Below, piece after piece: positions 1 to 5,790 of a stretch of 6,941 nucleotides of DNA. Location: contig CAMNDA010000215.1 in the NCBI GenBank assembly GCA_946534745.1, positions 1 through 6,941 of the forward strand, read 5' to 3'. This DNA comes from an uncultured Verrucomicrobiota bacterium. GTDB lineage: Bacteria; Verrucomicrobiota; Kiritimatiellia; RFP12; UBA3636. The notes beneath the pieces were generated by a model. That model worked only from the letters and a program-made list of their open reading frames with translations, had not been told where the DNA came from and did no database searches. A program made the position numbers and the translations under genes. Within the stretch, counting starts at the first letter, position 1, and each line of letters starts with the position of its first letter.

Positions 1-31
1 CGGCGGCTTCACGTCGCTCCCCTCCCCCGCC
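1..31. other. Left-edge noncoding stretch
   Basis: These bases lie downstream of the minus-strand gene that ends at 32. They are C-rich, and no gene, hairpin or repeat can be supported in them. They may belong to the 3' region of a gene outside the window. Confidence 0.4.
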
Positions 32-466
32 CTACCGGATCAGGACGAGGTCCTCGGGGAAGACCGTCCGCCGGCGCGGCAGCCACTTGCCCGGATCCGC
101 CGCGTCGTCGTCCGAGGGCCGCGCGCCGGGCGGCGGGCGCAGCACGGCCCGGAACGCGGGCGAGAGCTCCACGCGGCGCGGCCGCTCCGCGGCGCGCACG
201 GCGGCGTCCCACCCGAGCGCCGCGCCGAGCGCGGCGCCGAGCAGCAGCGCGACGCCGACCGCGGCCGCGAGGGGGCCGAGGCCGATCGTGACCTCGCGGC
301 CCTCGCGCGGCGAAAGGGCGTCGCGGAGCTCGTCGAGCTCCTTCGCGCGTGCCTCGAGCCGCTCCTTCTCCAGCGCGAGGCGCTCCGCCTCGAGCGCGAG
401 GCGCTCGCGCTCGAAGGAGACGGGCGCCTCCGCGCCCGGTGCGGCCTTTTCCGTGTCGTCCGGCAT
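32..466 (-). CDS. Hypothetical coiled-coil, single-pass membrane protein
   Basis: This 144-residue protein belongs to no family I recognise. The sequence shows three zones. Residues about 18-52 form a strongly charged heptad helix with repeated ERLALE units, a likely coiled coil. Residues about 63-88 are a hydrophobic Ala/Leu/Gly stretch, a probable membrane helix. Residues about 89-144 are a basic, Pro-rich tail ending in FPEDLVLIR. There is no signal peptide ahead of the coil, so it is probably anchored mid-protein; topology is unclear. The ATG at 466 is the only Met in the reading frame. A TAGAGT -10-like box ends only 7 bases upstream of it, so the message may be leaderless, and no Shine-Dalgarno is seen. 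The gene is divergent from etfB and no functional link is evident. The coding call rests on the organised protein architecture, because GC-rich DNA of this kind yields many spurious frames. Confidence 0.7.
   Translation of the reverse strand: MPDDTEKAAPGAEAPVSFERERLALEAERLALEKERLEARAKELDELRDALSPREGREVTIGLGPLAAAVGVALLLGAALGAALGWDAAVRAAERPRRVELSPAFRAVLRPPPGARPSDDDAADPGKWLPRRRTVFPEDLVLIR
372..406 (-). repeat. 21-base heptad-encoding direct repeat
   Basis: The 14-mer AGCGCGAGGCGCTC (plus-strand reading) occurs at 372-385 and again at 393-406, offset by exactly 21 bases, which is seven residues. It encodes the repeated ERLALE heptads of the coiled coil, so it probably arose by in-frame duplication of one heptad. 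Confidence 0.6.
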
Positions 467-473
467 GGGGGAG

Positions 474-503
474 ACTCTACCACATCCGGCCGCGGCGTGT
501 CCA
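474..503 (-). promoter_or_regulatory. Putative sigma70-type promoter for the minus-strand gene
   Basis: Read on the minus strand, TGGACA at 503-498 is followed after 18 bases by TAGAGT at 479-474. The expected transcription start would fall at or next to the ATG at 466, implying a leaderless transcript. The -35 box sits only four bases from the -35 box of the divergent etfB promoter. This is a pattern match only. Confidence 0.4.
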
Positions 504-507
504 CCGC

Positions 508-536
508 TTGCGGGCGAGGATGGGTTCTGCTAGACT
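508..536 (+). promoter_or_regulatory. Putative etfB promoter
   Basis: TTGCGG at 508-513 and TAGACT at 531-536 are separated by 17 bases, with TGC directly ahead of the -10 box. The start of transcription would lie near 543, giving a leader of about 30 bases. The same TTGC plus TA-rich hexamer layout recurs ahead of the PIN gene and ahead of etfA in this window, which strengthens the call. Confidence 0.6.
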
Positions 537-572
537 CCCGCGCCGTTTCCGCACACCCCGCCACGACACCGC

Positions 573-1364
573 ATGAAGATCGTCGTCTGCATCAAGCAAG
601 TCCCCGACTCGGACAAGGTGACCATCGACCGCGCCACCAACCGGCTCAACCGCGCCGGCGTCCCCGCCGTCATGAACCCGTTCGACGAGAACGCCCTCGA
701 GGTCGCCCTGCGCCTCCGGGACGCCGTCCCCGGCTCCACCGTCACCGTCGTCTCGATGGGCCCGCCCCAGGCCGAGGCCGTGGTCCGCGAGGCCATCGCC
801 CGCGGCGCGACGGACGGCGTCCTCGTGTCCGGCCGCGAGTTCGGCGGCGCGGACACCTGGGCGACCGGCTACACGCTCGCGCTCGCGATCAGGAAGCTCG
901 GCCCCGCCGACCTCGTCCTCTTCGGCAAGCAGGCGACGGACGGCGACACCGCCCAGGTCGGCCCCGGCATCGCCCACCATCTCGGCCTCCCGGTCCTCAC
1001 CTACGCCAAGGCCGTCGAGGCCCTGCCCGGCGGGAAGGCGCTCAAGGTCGTCCGCGCCACCGAGGACGGCCACGAGGAATGGGAGGTCGACCTCCCGTGC
1101 GCGCTCACCGTCGTCAAGGAGGCGGGCGAGCTGCGCATCGGCTCCCTGAAGAGCAAGATGGCCGCGAAGAAGGCGCCGATCCCGGTCTGGGGCGTCGCCG
1201 AGCTCGAGCCCGACCCCGAGCTCATCGGCCTCAAGGGCTCCCCCACCCGCGTCACCAAGGTCTTCGCCCCGCCGGTCAAGACCAACCGCGTCCGCCTCGA
1301 GGGCACCCCCGCCGAGCAGGCGGAGAAGCTCGTCGCGCTTCTCGCGGAACGCCATCTGGTCTAG
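573..1364 (+). CDS. etfB: Electron transfer flavoprotein beta subunit
   Basis: EtfB pairs with EtfA in a soluble cytoplasmic heterodimer that moves electrons between acyl-CoA or other flavin dehydrogenases and a quinone, ferredoxin or NADH partner. The 263-residue length is normal for the family. It opens with the typical MKIVVCIKQVPD strand, followed by MNPFDENALEVALRL (about residues 34-48), MGPPQAEAVVREA and FGGADTWATGYTLA. The nucleotide-binding segment is GKQATDGDTAQVGP at residues 118-131. From memory, the DGDTAQVGP and FGGADT forms resemble clostridial EtfB, including the electron-bifurcating type in which this site holds a second FAD. Bifurcation is therefore plausible but not shown. 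The ATG at 573 gives the canonical N-terminus, yet no Shine-Dalgarno is visible. The gene has its own promoter and a downstream hairpin. Its partner etfA lies about 4.5 kb away beyond unrelated genes, which is unusual. Confidence 0.96.
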   Translation: MKIVVCIKQVPDSDKVTIDRATNRLNRAGVPAVMNPFDENALEVALRLRDAVPGSTVTVVSMGPPQAEAVVREAIARGATDGVLVSGREFGGADTWATGYTLALAIRKLGPADLVLFGKQATDGDTAQVGPGIAHHLGLPVLTYAKAVEALPGGKALKVVRATEDGHEEWEVDLPCALTVVKEAGELRIGSLKSKMAAKKAPIPVWGVAELEPDPELIGLKGSPTRVTKVFAPPVKTNRVRLEGTPAEQAEKLVALLAERHLV

Positions 1365-1369
1365 CTCCC

Positions 1370-1394
1370 GCGCGCCTGGCGCGGCATGGCGCGC
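1370..1394 (+). other. Short hairpin after etfB
   Basis: GCGCGCC at 1370-1376 can pair with GGCGCGC at 1388-1394 around an 11-base loop, beginning six bases after the etfB stop. It precedes the stronger hairpin at 1401-1436. It may help 3'-end formation or RNA stability, but in DNA this GC-rich a 7-bp stem can arise by chance. Confidence 0.35.
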
Positions 1395-1400
1395 CGGCTG

Positions 1401-1436
1401 GGGGCCCGCGCAACGGCTTCGCCGCGCGCGGGTCCC
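1401..1436 (+). terminator. etfB: Candidate intrinsic terminator of etfB
   Basis: GGGGCCCGCGC at 1401-1411 pairs with 1426-1436 over 11 positions with one G-T wobble. An inner CGGC-TTC-GCCG stem (1414-1424) forms the apex. The following bases, GTTGTCTCTCCATTTCG, are pyrimidine-rich rather than a clean T run, so termination may be inefficient or factor-assisted. It lies between the etfB stop and the PIN-gene promoter, the right place to separate two transcription units. Its apex matches, in reverse complement, the hairpin at 5791-5828. Confidence 0.55.
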
Positions 1437-1466
1437 GTTGTCTCTCCATTTCGCCGCGCACGTCGC

Positions 1467-1495
1467 TTGCCCCGCGCGCGGGCGTGTGCTATGAT
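1467..1495 (+). promoter_or_regulatory. Putative promoter of the PIN/antitoxin-like operon
   Basis: TTGCCC at 1467-1472 and TATGAT at 1490-1495 are separated by exactly 17 bases, the best -10 box of the promoters found here. CGGCCCATC follows the -10 box, as it does at the etfA promoter, so transcription may start at the A in CCCATC (about 1503). The leader would be about 54 bases. Confidence 0.65.
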
Positions 1496-1556
1496 TCGGC
1501 CCATCCGCACGGCGCTCCGCCGCGCGCGCCGATTGCGAAAAGTGCCGCAGTCCGAA

Positions 1557-2054
1557 ATGTCCAACAACCAACCCGCCAAAAAGAAAGTCTATGTCGAGAC
1601 GACGGTCGTCAGCGATGCGACGGCCCGTCCTTCCAAGGACTTGATTCTGGCCGGTCGGCAGATTCTATCTCGGGAATGGCTCGAGACCGCACGCAGGAAC
1701 TACGAGCTGTACACCTCCTTCCTCGTCCATCGGGAATCCCTCCAAGGCGACGCGGAGGCGGCAGCACGCCGCCTCTCGGCATTGACAACGATGCAGTACC
1801 TGGAAGCGGACGAACGTGCGTTCGCGCTGTCCGACCGATTGATTCGGGAGAAGGCGGTTCCGAAGGAATACCCCGACGACGCGCTTCACATCGCGATAGC
1901 GGCCCTCAACGCGATGGACTATCTCGTGTCGTGGAACTTCCGCCACATCACCAACGCACAGACGATTCCCCTCGTGAAGCGAGTCTGCGAGGCGAGCGGC
2001 TATCGTTGCCCGGAAATCTGCACGCCGCAGATGCTACAGGAAGGAGACGATTGA
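1557..2054 (+). CDS. PIN-domain protein, VapC-like candidate toxin
   Basis: PIN-domain proteins are usually Mg-dependent ribonucleases, and VapC-type members are toxins held in check by a partner encoded next to them. This 165-residue protein has a PIN-like layout: VYVETTVVS with E14 in place of the usual Asp, E60 in LVHRES, D108 in DDALHIAIAAL, and SWNFRHI with N127. It ends with a conserved-looking CPEICTP segment. The relatives I recall carry the same ETT-ARPS-D start and WNxRHI motif, so Glu at the first acidic site is probably normal for the subfamily. The ATG at 1557 is preferred over an in-frame ATG at 1386: the extra 57 residues are low-complexity Arg/Ala, and the longer form would begin upstream of the promoter. 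There is no clear Shine-Dalgarno. Base composition is visibly less GC-rich than in etfB, suggesting acquisition by transfer. Its stop overlaps the next start in TGATG. Toxicity is inferred. Confidence 0.85.
   Translation: MSNNQPAKKKVYVETTVVSDATARPSKDLILAGRQILSREWLETARRNYELYTSFLVHRESLQGDAEAAARRLSALTTMQYLEADERAFALSDRLIREKAVPKEYPDDALHIAIAALNAMDYLVSWNFRHITNAQTIPLVKRVCEASGYRCPEICTPQMLQEGDD
2037..2046 (+). promoter_or_regulatory. Strong Shine-Dalgarno inside the end of the PIN gene
   Basis: CAGGAAGGAG ends seven bases before the ATG at 2054. It is the clearest ribosome binding site in the window, whereas etfB and both secreted-protein genes lack an obvious one. It supports the 2054 start and would favour abundant synthesis of the small downstream protein, as is common for antitoxins. 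Confidence 0.7.
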
Positions 2055-2290
2055 TGCAGTCCGACGAATCACTGGAGGAAATCTGGCGGATCAAACGTGA
2101 AATCGCCGCCGAGTATCCGACCCTCGAAGCATACTTCAAGGGTATGATGGAGTATCAAGAGGAGCTGCGGCGCCAAGGCGTCAAGTTCGTTCGCCTTCCC
2201 CCGCGCCCCCCGGAGCGGCCCTTGGCTCCCGTGCGCGAGACATTCCCCCTCTCCGTCGCAGAGCCCGCCCCGCCGCCCTACAAGGCGTAG
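2054..2290 (+). CDS. Small charged protein, candidate antitoxin of the PIN protein
   Basis: This 78-residue protein begins MQSDESLEEIWRIKREIAAE. Residues about 5-42 are a charged, mostly helical segment (WRIKREIAAEYPTLEAYFKGM). KFVRLPPRPP follows at about 44-53, and the tail is Pro-rich. I recall small proteins of the form 'IRKIREEHA...F.SLPPR' encoded beside PIN proteins of this subfamily, and the one-base TGATG overlap with the PIN gene implies translational coupling. That makes it the likely partner that neutralises the PIN nuclease, the Pro-rich tail perhaps lying in the active-site groove. No DNA-binding fold of the AbrB, RHH or Phd type can be recognised, so autoregulation is uncertain. 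The gene order (nuclease first, partner second) is the reverse of most vapBC operons. The coding call is strong from the ribosome site and overlap; the function is inferred. Confidence 0.78.
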   Translation: MQSDESLEEIWRIKREIAAEYPTLEAYFKGMMEYQEELRRQGVKFVRLPPRPPERPLAPVRETFPLSVAEPAPPPYKA

Positions 2291-2360
2291 ACCCGTTCGT
2301 CATTTCGCATTTCACTCACAGTCCGCACCGCTTCGCGCGTCGCCATCCGCCCCTCCCGCC
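2291..2360 (+). other. Spacer between the PIN pair and the SUMF1-like gene
   Basis: This 70-base spacer is somewhat AT-richer at its start (CGTCATTTCGCATTTCACTC). Unlike the other gene-start regions it has no TTGC box with a TA-rich hexamer at promoter spacing, and no convincing terminator hairpin. The downstream gene may therefore be read from the PIN-operon promoter or from an unrecognised one. Confidence 0.4.
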
Positions 2361-3608
2361 ATGAAAAGAATCCTCCTCGTCCTTCTCGCGGCCGCCGCGC
2401 TCGACGCGGCGGCGCAGGCGCCGATCTCCGGGCTCTCGGCCCGGCAGCGCTACCCGTGGAACGGGCTCGTCGACGTGTCGCTTACGCTCGCGGACGGCGC
2501 GTGGCGCTACGACCTTTCGCTCGCGGCGACGAACGCCGCGACGGGCGAGGCGCTTTCCGTCGCGACGGTCTATCCGCGCGGCGGGGCCGCGGGCGACCCG
2601 CTGCGCTTCGCGCCCGGCGAGGTCCGTCTCGTCTGGGACGCCGGGACGGACGTTCCGGAGTCGGTGATCGAGACCGTCGTGCTCTCGGTCTCCGCGACAC
2701 CGGTCGAAAGGCCCGCGGACTCGCCGCTCTACATCGTCGTAGATCTCTCGGGCGGCGCATCCGCCGCATCGTATCCAGTCGCGACGCTCGACGCCGAACC
2801 AGCGGGCGGGTTTAACACGACGGAATACAAGACGACGAAGCTCGTGCTGCGCCGTATCAATCCGGGAACGTTCACGATGGGCAGCCCCGCGGGCGAGGTC
2901 GGGCGTTGGGACGACTACGAAACCCAGCACTCCGTGACGCTCACGCAGGCATTCTACATCGGTTTGTTCGAGCTCACGCAGAAGCAGTGGTCACTCGTCA
3001 TGGGAAGCAACCCGGCCTCCTACGAGGGTGACGCACGACCGGTTGAATGCGTGTCCTACAACGATATCCGCGGCTCTTCGGCCGGGGGGGAGTGGCCCGC
3101 GTCGGACGCGGTGGATGCATCCAGCTTCCTCGGCAAGATCCGCACCCGCGCGCCGGGATATGCGTGGGACCTTCCAACGGAGGCGCAATGGGAATACGCC
3201 TGCCGCGCGGGGACGGAGTCGGCTCTCAATTCAGGAAAGGACCTGTCGGACCCCTACGAGGATGCGAACATGGCAGAGGTCGGGCGCTACGATTACAACA
3301 CTGGCGACGGCATGGGCGGCTATTCGGAGCACACGACGGTTGGGTTCTACCTGCCGAACGCGTGGGGGCTCTACGACATGCATGGGAATGTTTGGGAGTG
3401 GAGTCGTGACAGGGGGAGCGACAGTCTGGGAAGCACACCCGCAACTGATCCAAAAGGACCGACTTCCGGCTCAAGCCGCGAAATGAGGGGCGGGAGCTGG
3501 AACAACGCAGCAAAAGCGTGTCGTTCCGCATGCCGCAGTAGCGATACAAATCTGTCCAACAGACGCTCGGACCTGGGCTTCAGGATCTCCATGACCCTGT
3601 CTGAATGA
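2361..3608 (+). CDS. Secreted SUMF1/FGE-fold protein, possible DGR variable protein
   Basis: This 415-residue exported protein starts with a signal peptide (MKRILLVLLAAAALDAAAQA, cleavage about 18-20). An N-terminal beta-type domain follows at about 21-150, with YPWNGLVDVSL at 31-41. A full SUMF1 domain (formylglycine-generating-enzyme family, a C-type-lectin-related fold) covers about 160-412. Its hallmarks are FTMGSP (171-176), LPTEAQWEYACRAGT (271-285), HGNVWEW (341-347), RGGSW (376-380) and LGFR (405-408). In true FGE two active-site cysteines bind copper. Here only C387 and C391 lie near that place, and their spacing does not match the human CxxxxC pair, so catalysis is doubtful and a binding role is more likely. 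The C-terminal stretch between RGGSW and LGFR has the layout of targets of diversity-generating retroelements, although no retroelement is in view. The second half is less GC-biased than the first. The ATG at 2361 gives a clean signal peptide but no Shine-Dalgarno. The next gene starts 19 bases after the stop. Confidence 0.9.
   Translation: MKRILLVLLAAAALDAAAQAPISGLSARQRYPWNGLVDVSLTLADGAWRYDLSLAATNAATGEALSVATVYPRGGAAGDPLRFAPGEVRLVWDAGTDVPESVIETVVLSVSATPVERPADSPLYIVVDLSGGASAASYPVATLDAEPAGGFNTTEYKTTKLVLRRINPGTFTMGSPAGEVGRWDDYETQHSVTLTQAFYIGLFELTQKQWSLVMGSNPASYEGDARPVECVSYNDIRGSSAGGEWPASDAVDASSFLGKIRTRAPGYAWDLPTEAQWEYACRAGTESALNSGKDLSDPYEDANMAEVGRYDYNTGDGMGGYSEHTTVGFYLPNAWGLYDMHGNVWEWSRDRGSDSLGSTPATDPKGPTSGSSREMRGGSWNNAAKACRSACRSSDTNLSNRRSDLGFRISMTLSE
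3486..3590 (+). other. Candidate hypervariable C-terminal segment of the SUMF1 fold
   Basis: Between GGSW (378-380) and GFR (406-408), the codons for N381, N382, C391, S394, S399, N400, R402 and D404 all end in C. They fall where many SUMF1-fold retroelement targets carry template AAC (Asn) codons. Constant positions of that pattern (C387, R388, S389, A390, R392) are kept. Codons such as aca, aat, aga, agt and gat contrast with the GC-ending usage upstream. This is a pattern resemblance only: no template copy or reverse transcriptase lies in the window. Confidence 0.3.
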
Positions 3609-3627
3609 CTCTCGCGAAAACACGCCC

Positions 3628-5673
3628 ATGAAACGGATTCTCCTCCTTCTTTGCGTCGCGGTGGCGCGCGCGTACGCCGCGACGACGACTCTTTCGCTCG
3701 ACGCGAGGGGGGGCGTGCGGACAGCCGCGGCCGTCGAGATGGTCGGCTACGACACGGCATGGTCTCCGGTCGGGACGAAGACCGTCAGAATTGAGGCGGA
3801 CGACGGGAGCCTTGCGTTTTCGGCGAGCGCCCCGGCTGTCGGGACGGTGCGGTGGAACGCCGATGCGGCTGCGAAAGGAGTGCGGATGCTGACGCTCAAA
3901 GCGGATGGAGTCGCGGTCTATACGGCGAAGTTCCTCGTGCCGGTTCTTCCCGGTTCGGCGACCACGACGCTTTCTCTCGACACGCGGACGGGGGTGCGGC
4001 GTGCGGCGGCGGTCGAGGAGATCGCATGGGACACGGCGTGGTGCCCGGAGGGGACGCTGGGCGTCCTCGTGGCGGCGGACGACGGGAGTCTGGCCGAGTC
4101 GGAGGACGCCCCGGCGAGCGGGACGGCGGAGTGGGACACGGCGCAGGCGGAGGCGGGTGTTCGGACGCTCACGCTCCTGGCGGACGGGGAGACCTTCTAC
4201 TCGGCGAGATTCGCGGTGAAGGCGAGCTATCTCACGCTCGAAACGGTCGGCGACGGGACGCTTTCGGCGGAGTCGGGCTGGGTCGTGAACGGGACGATGG
4301 CGATTGCGGCGGCGACGCCGGGAACCTGGTGGCACTTCGCGCGGTGGGAGGGGGACACGAACGGATGCCGGCTGGCCGGCGCGACAATCCGTGCGCCGAT
4401 GTCTGCGGACCGGACGATCCGGGCGGTATTCGAGCGCGACACCTGCCGGCTGCTGGTTTCGGGCGGGCTCGCGGGCGCCGAGCCGGCCGATGGGGCGCAC
4501 GCGCTCGCGAAGGGCGAGGAGACCGCGGCGAAATGCGCGGCGGTCGCGGTGCTGGGCGAAGGCGTGCGGGCGACGTGCGACGGGTGGACGGGGACGGGAA
4601 GCGTCCCGGCGGAGGGGAGCGGGACGAACGCCGTCTTCGCGCCGCTCGAGGATTCGTCGATTGCGTGGCGGTGGACGACGAACTATCTGGTGCGCGTGAC
4701 GGTCGTCGGGGACGGGACGGTGGACGTTCCGGAAGCGTGGGTCGAGAAGGGTGGGACGCTCGTCGTGACGGCGGCGCCGGGCGCCTCGCCGTGCGTGGGG
4801 ACGGTCTGGTTGGGCGACGTCGACGGCGCGGCGACCGACGGATTGCGGATCGCGATTCCGGGCGACCGGCCCCGCGACGTCGTCGTCGCCTTCGCGGCGC
4901 TCGGCATCGGGGACGCCGTGGAACAGCCGGCGCGGACGTGGACGACGGACGGCGCGTTCGCGTGGACGCCGGTCCAGACGGGCTCGCACGACGGCGTGGA
5001 CGCGGCCCGGTCCGGACGGATCGCCGGCGGGGTCTACGCGGAAAGCGCGCTTTCGACGGATTTCTCGGGACCCGGCGAGTTGTCCTTCTGGTGGAAGCTC
5101 GACGCGGGAACGGCCGTCTGCGGCATCGACCTGCTGGTGGACGGCGCCGCGGCGGAGCCGTATCTGGCGACGGAAACGGACTGGACGAAGGCGACGGTCG
5201 CGCTCGGGGAAGGCGGACACCGCGTGTCGTGGTCCTTCTGGAGCGACGGGGCGGACGCGAACGCCGCGGCGTGGCTCGACGAAGTGGCTTTCTCGGGCGT
5301 CGGCGGCCGGACGGAAACGCAAACGACTCCCGAGCCCGTGCCCTACGCCTGGCTCGACGGATTCGCGCTCGGCGACGGCAGCGAAGCGGGCTACGAAACG
5401 GCGGCCTGGGCGAAGGCCGCAAACGGCACGAACGACGTCTGGCAGTGCTACGTCGCGGGGCTCGATCCGACCAACGCGGCGAGTCTCTTCCTCGCGCACA
5501 TCGCCGTGACAAACGGATCGGCCGCCGTGCGGTGGATTCCCGACCTCAACGAAGGCGGGACGAAGAGCGAACGCGTCTACACGGTCGAAGGCAAGGCGGA
5601 CCTCGGCGACGAGACCTGGGGCCCGACGAACGAATCGACGCGGTTCTTCCGGGTGAAGGTGGAAATGCCGTAG
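3628..5673 (+). CDS. Large secreted multi-domain beta-repeat protein
   Basis: This 681-residue protein has a signal peptide (MKRILLLLCVAVARAYA, cleavage about 17). Two tandem 93-residue units follow (18-110 and 111-203), each opening ATTTLSLD and sharing AAAVE, DTAW, ADDGSLA, GVR.LTL.ADG and (T/S)A(K/R)F. Next come about 201-271, a divergent InlB-type B-repeat (VGDGTLSAESGWVVNG...ARWEGD...IRAVFE); about 272-353, a module with GWTGTGSVPAEGSGTN and IAWRWTTNY; and about 354-423, another degenerate repeat beginning LVRVTVVGDGTV. Residues about 436-556 resemble a jelly-roll binding domain (GELSFWWKLDAG, TDWTKATVALGEGGHRVSW, AAWLDEVAFSG). The C-terminal domain (571-681) contains VPYAWLDGFALG, YVAGLDPTNAAS and DLNEGGTKS and ends FFRVKVEMP. 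No catalytic motif, LPXTG signal or membrane anchor is seen. It is probably an extracellular adhesive or scaffolding protein, and its close spacing to the SUMF1-fold gene implies co-expression. No Shine-Dalgarno is obvious. The substrate is unknown. Confidence 0.88.
   Translation: MKRILLLLCVAVARAYAATTTLSLDARGGVRTAAAVEMVGYDTAWSPVGTKTVRIEADDGSLAFSASAPAVGTVRWNADAAAKGVRMLTLKADGVAVYTAKFLVPVLPGSATTTLSLDTRTGVRRAAAVEEIAWDTAWCPEGTLGVLVAADDGSLAESEDAPASGTAEWDTAQAEAGVRTLTLLADGETFYSARFAVKASYLTLETVGDGTLSAESGWVVNGTMAIAAATPGTWWHFARWEGDTNGCRLAGATIRAPMSADRTIRAVFERDTCRLLVSGGLAGAEPADGAHALAKGEETAAKCAAVAVLGEGVRATCDGWTGTGSVPAEGSGTNAVFAPLEDSSIAWRWTTNYLVRVTVVGDGTVDVPEAWVEKGGTLVVTAAPGASPCVGTVWLGDVDGAATDGLRIAIPGDRPRDVVVAFAALGIGDAVEQPARTWTTDGAFAWTPVQTGSHDGVDAARSGRIAGGVYAESALSTDFSGPGELSFWWKLDAGTAVCGIDLLVDGAAAEPYLATETDWTKATVALGEGGHRVSWSFWSDGADANAAAWLDEVAFSGVGGRTETQTTPEPVPYAWLDGFALGDGSEAGYETAAWAKAANGTNDVWQCYVAGLDPTNAASLFLAHIAVTNGSAAVRWIPDLNEGGTKSERVYTVEGKADLGDETWGPTNESTRFFRVKVEMP
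3679..4236 (+). repeat. Two tandem 279-base in-frame repeats
   Basis: Copy one starts at 3679 and copy two at 3958, exactly 279 bases (93 codons) apart. Both begin ATTTLSLD and remain alignable to the F(L/V)V segment near residues 102 and 195 without an indel. The DNA has diverged at many sites, so this is an old domain duplication rather than a recent slippage product. Confidence 0.85.
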
Positions 5674-5688
5674 CGCCGCCGCCGCGGA

Positions 5689-5709
5689 GCCCGGCGGCCA
5701 ACGCCGGGC
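5689..5709 (+). terminator. Hairpin after the secreted-protein gene
   Basis: GCCCGGCG (5689-5696) and CGCCGGGC (5702-5709) form a perfect 8-bp stem with loop GCCAA, 15 bases after the stop at 5673. No T tract follows, so it is either a weak or factor-dependent terminator or a 3'-end stabiliser. It sits just ahead of the etfA promoter and separates the cargo transcript from etfA. Confidence 0.5.
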
Positions 5710-5726
5710 CGGACTTGCAAACCGCT

Positions 5727-5754
5727 TTGCTTTCCGCGCGATCCGTGGTAGAAT
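5727..5754 (+). promoter_or_regulatory. Putative etfA promoter
   Basis: TTGCTT (5727-5732) and TAGAAT (5749-5754) are 16 bases apart. CGGCCCATCG follows the -10 box, matching the PIN-operon promoter, so transcription may start near 5763. The leader would be about 80 bases and contains the hairpin at 5791-5828. It shows that etfA does not depend on read-through from the cargo genes. Confidence 0.6.
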
Positions 5755-5790
5755 GCCGGCCCATCGCAAACCGACCAACCACAATGCCCG

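Noticed and set aside
1386..1556. N-terminal extension of the PIN protein from an ATG at 1386
   Set aside because: The extra 57 residues are Arg/Ala low complexity, run through the etfB terminator hairpin, and begin upstream of the promoter at 1467-1495.
477..1571. A 364-codon minus-strand open frame opposite etfB
   Set aside because: Its product is Asp/Arg/Gly-rich shadow sequence, whereas the plus strand encodes a complete EtfB.
497..2053. A long plus-strand open frame running through etfB and the PIN gene before the small protein
   Set aside because: Upstream of 2054 it reads Arg/Pro-rich shadow sequence in a different frame from etfB and the PIN gene. Only its last 78 codons, with their own ribosome site, are real.
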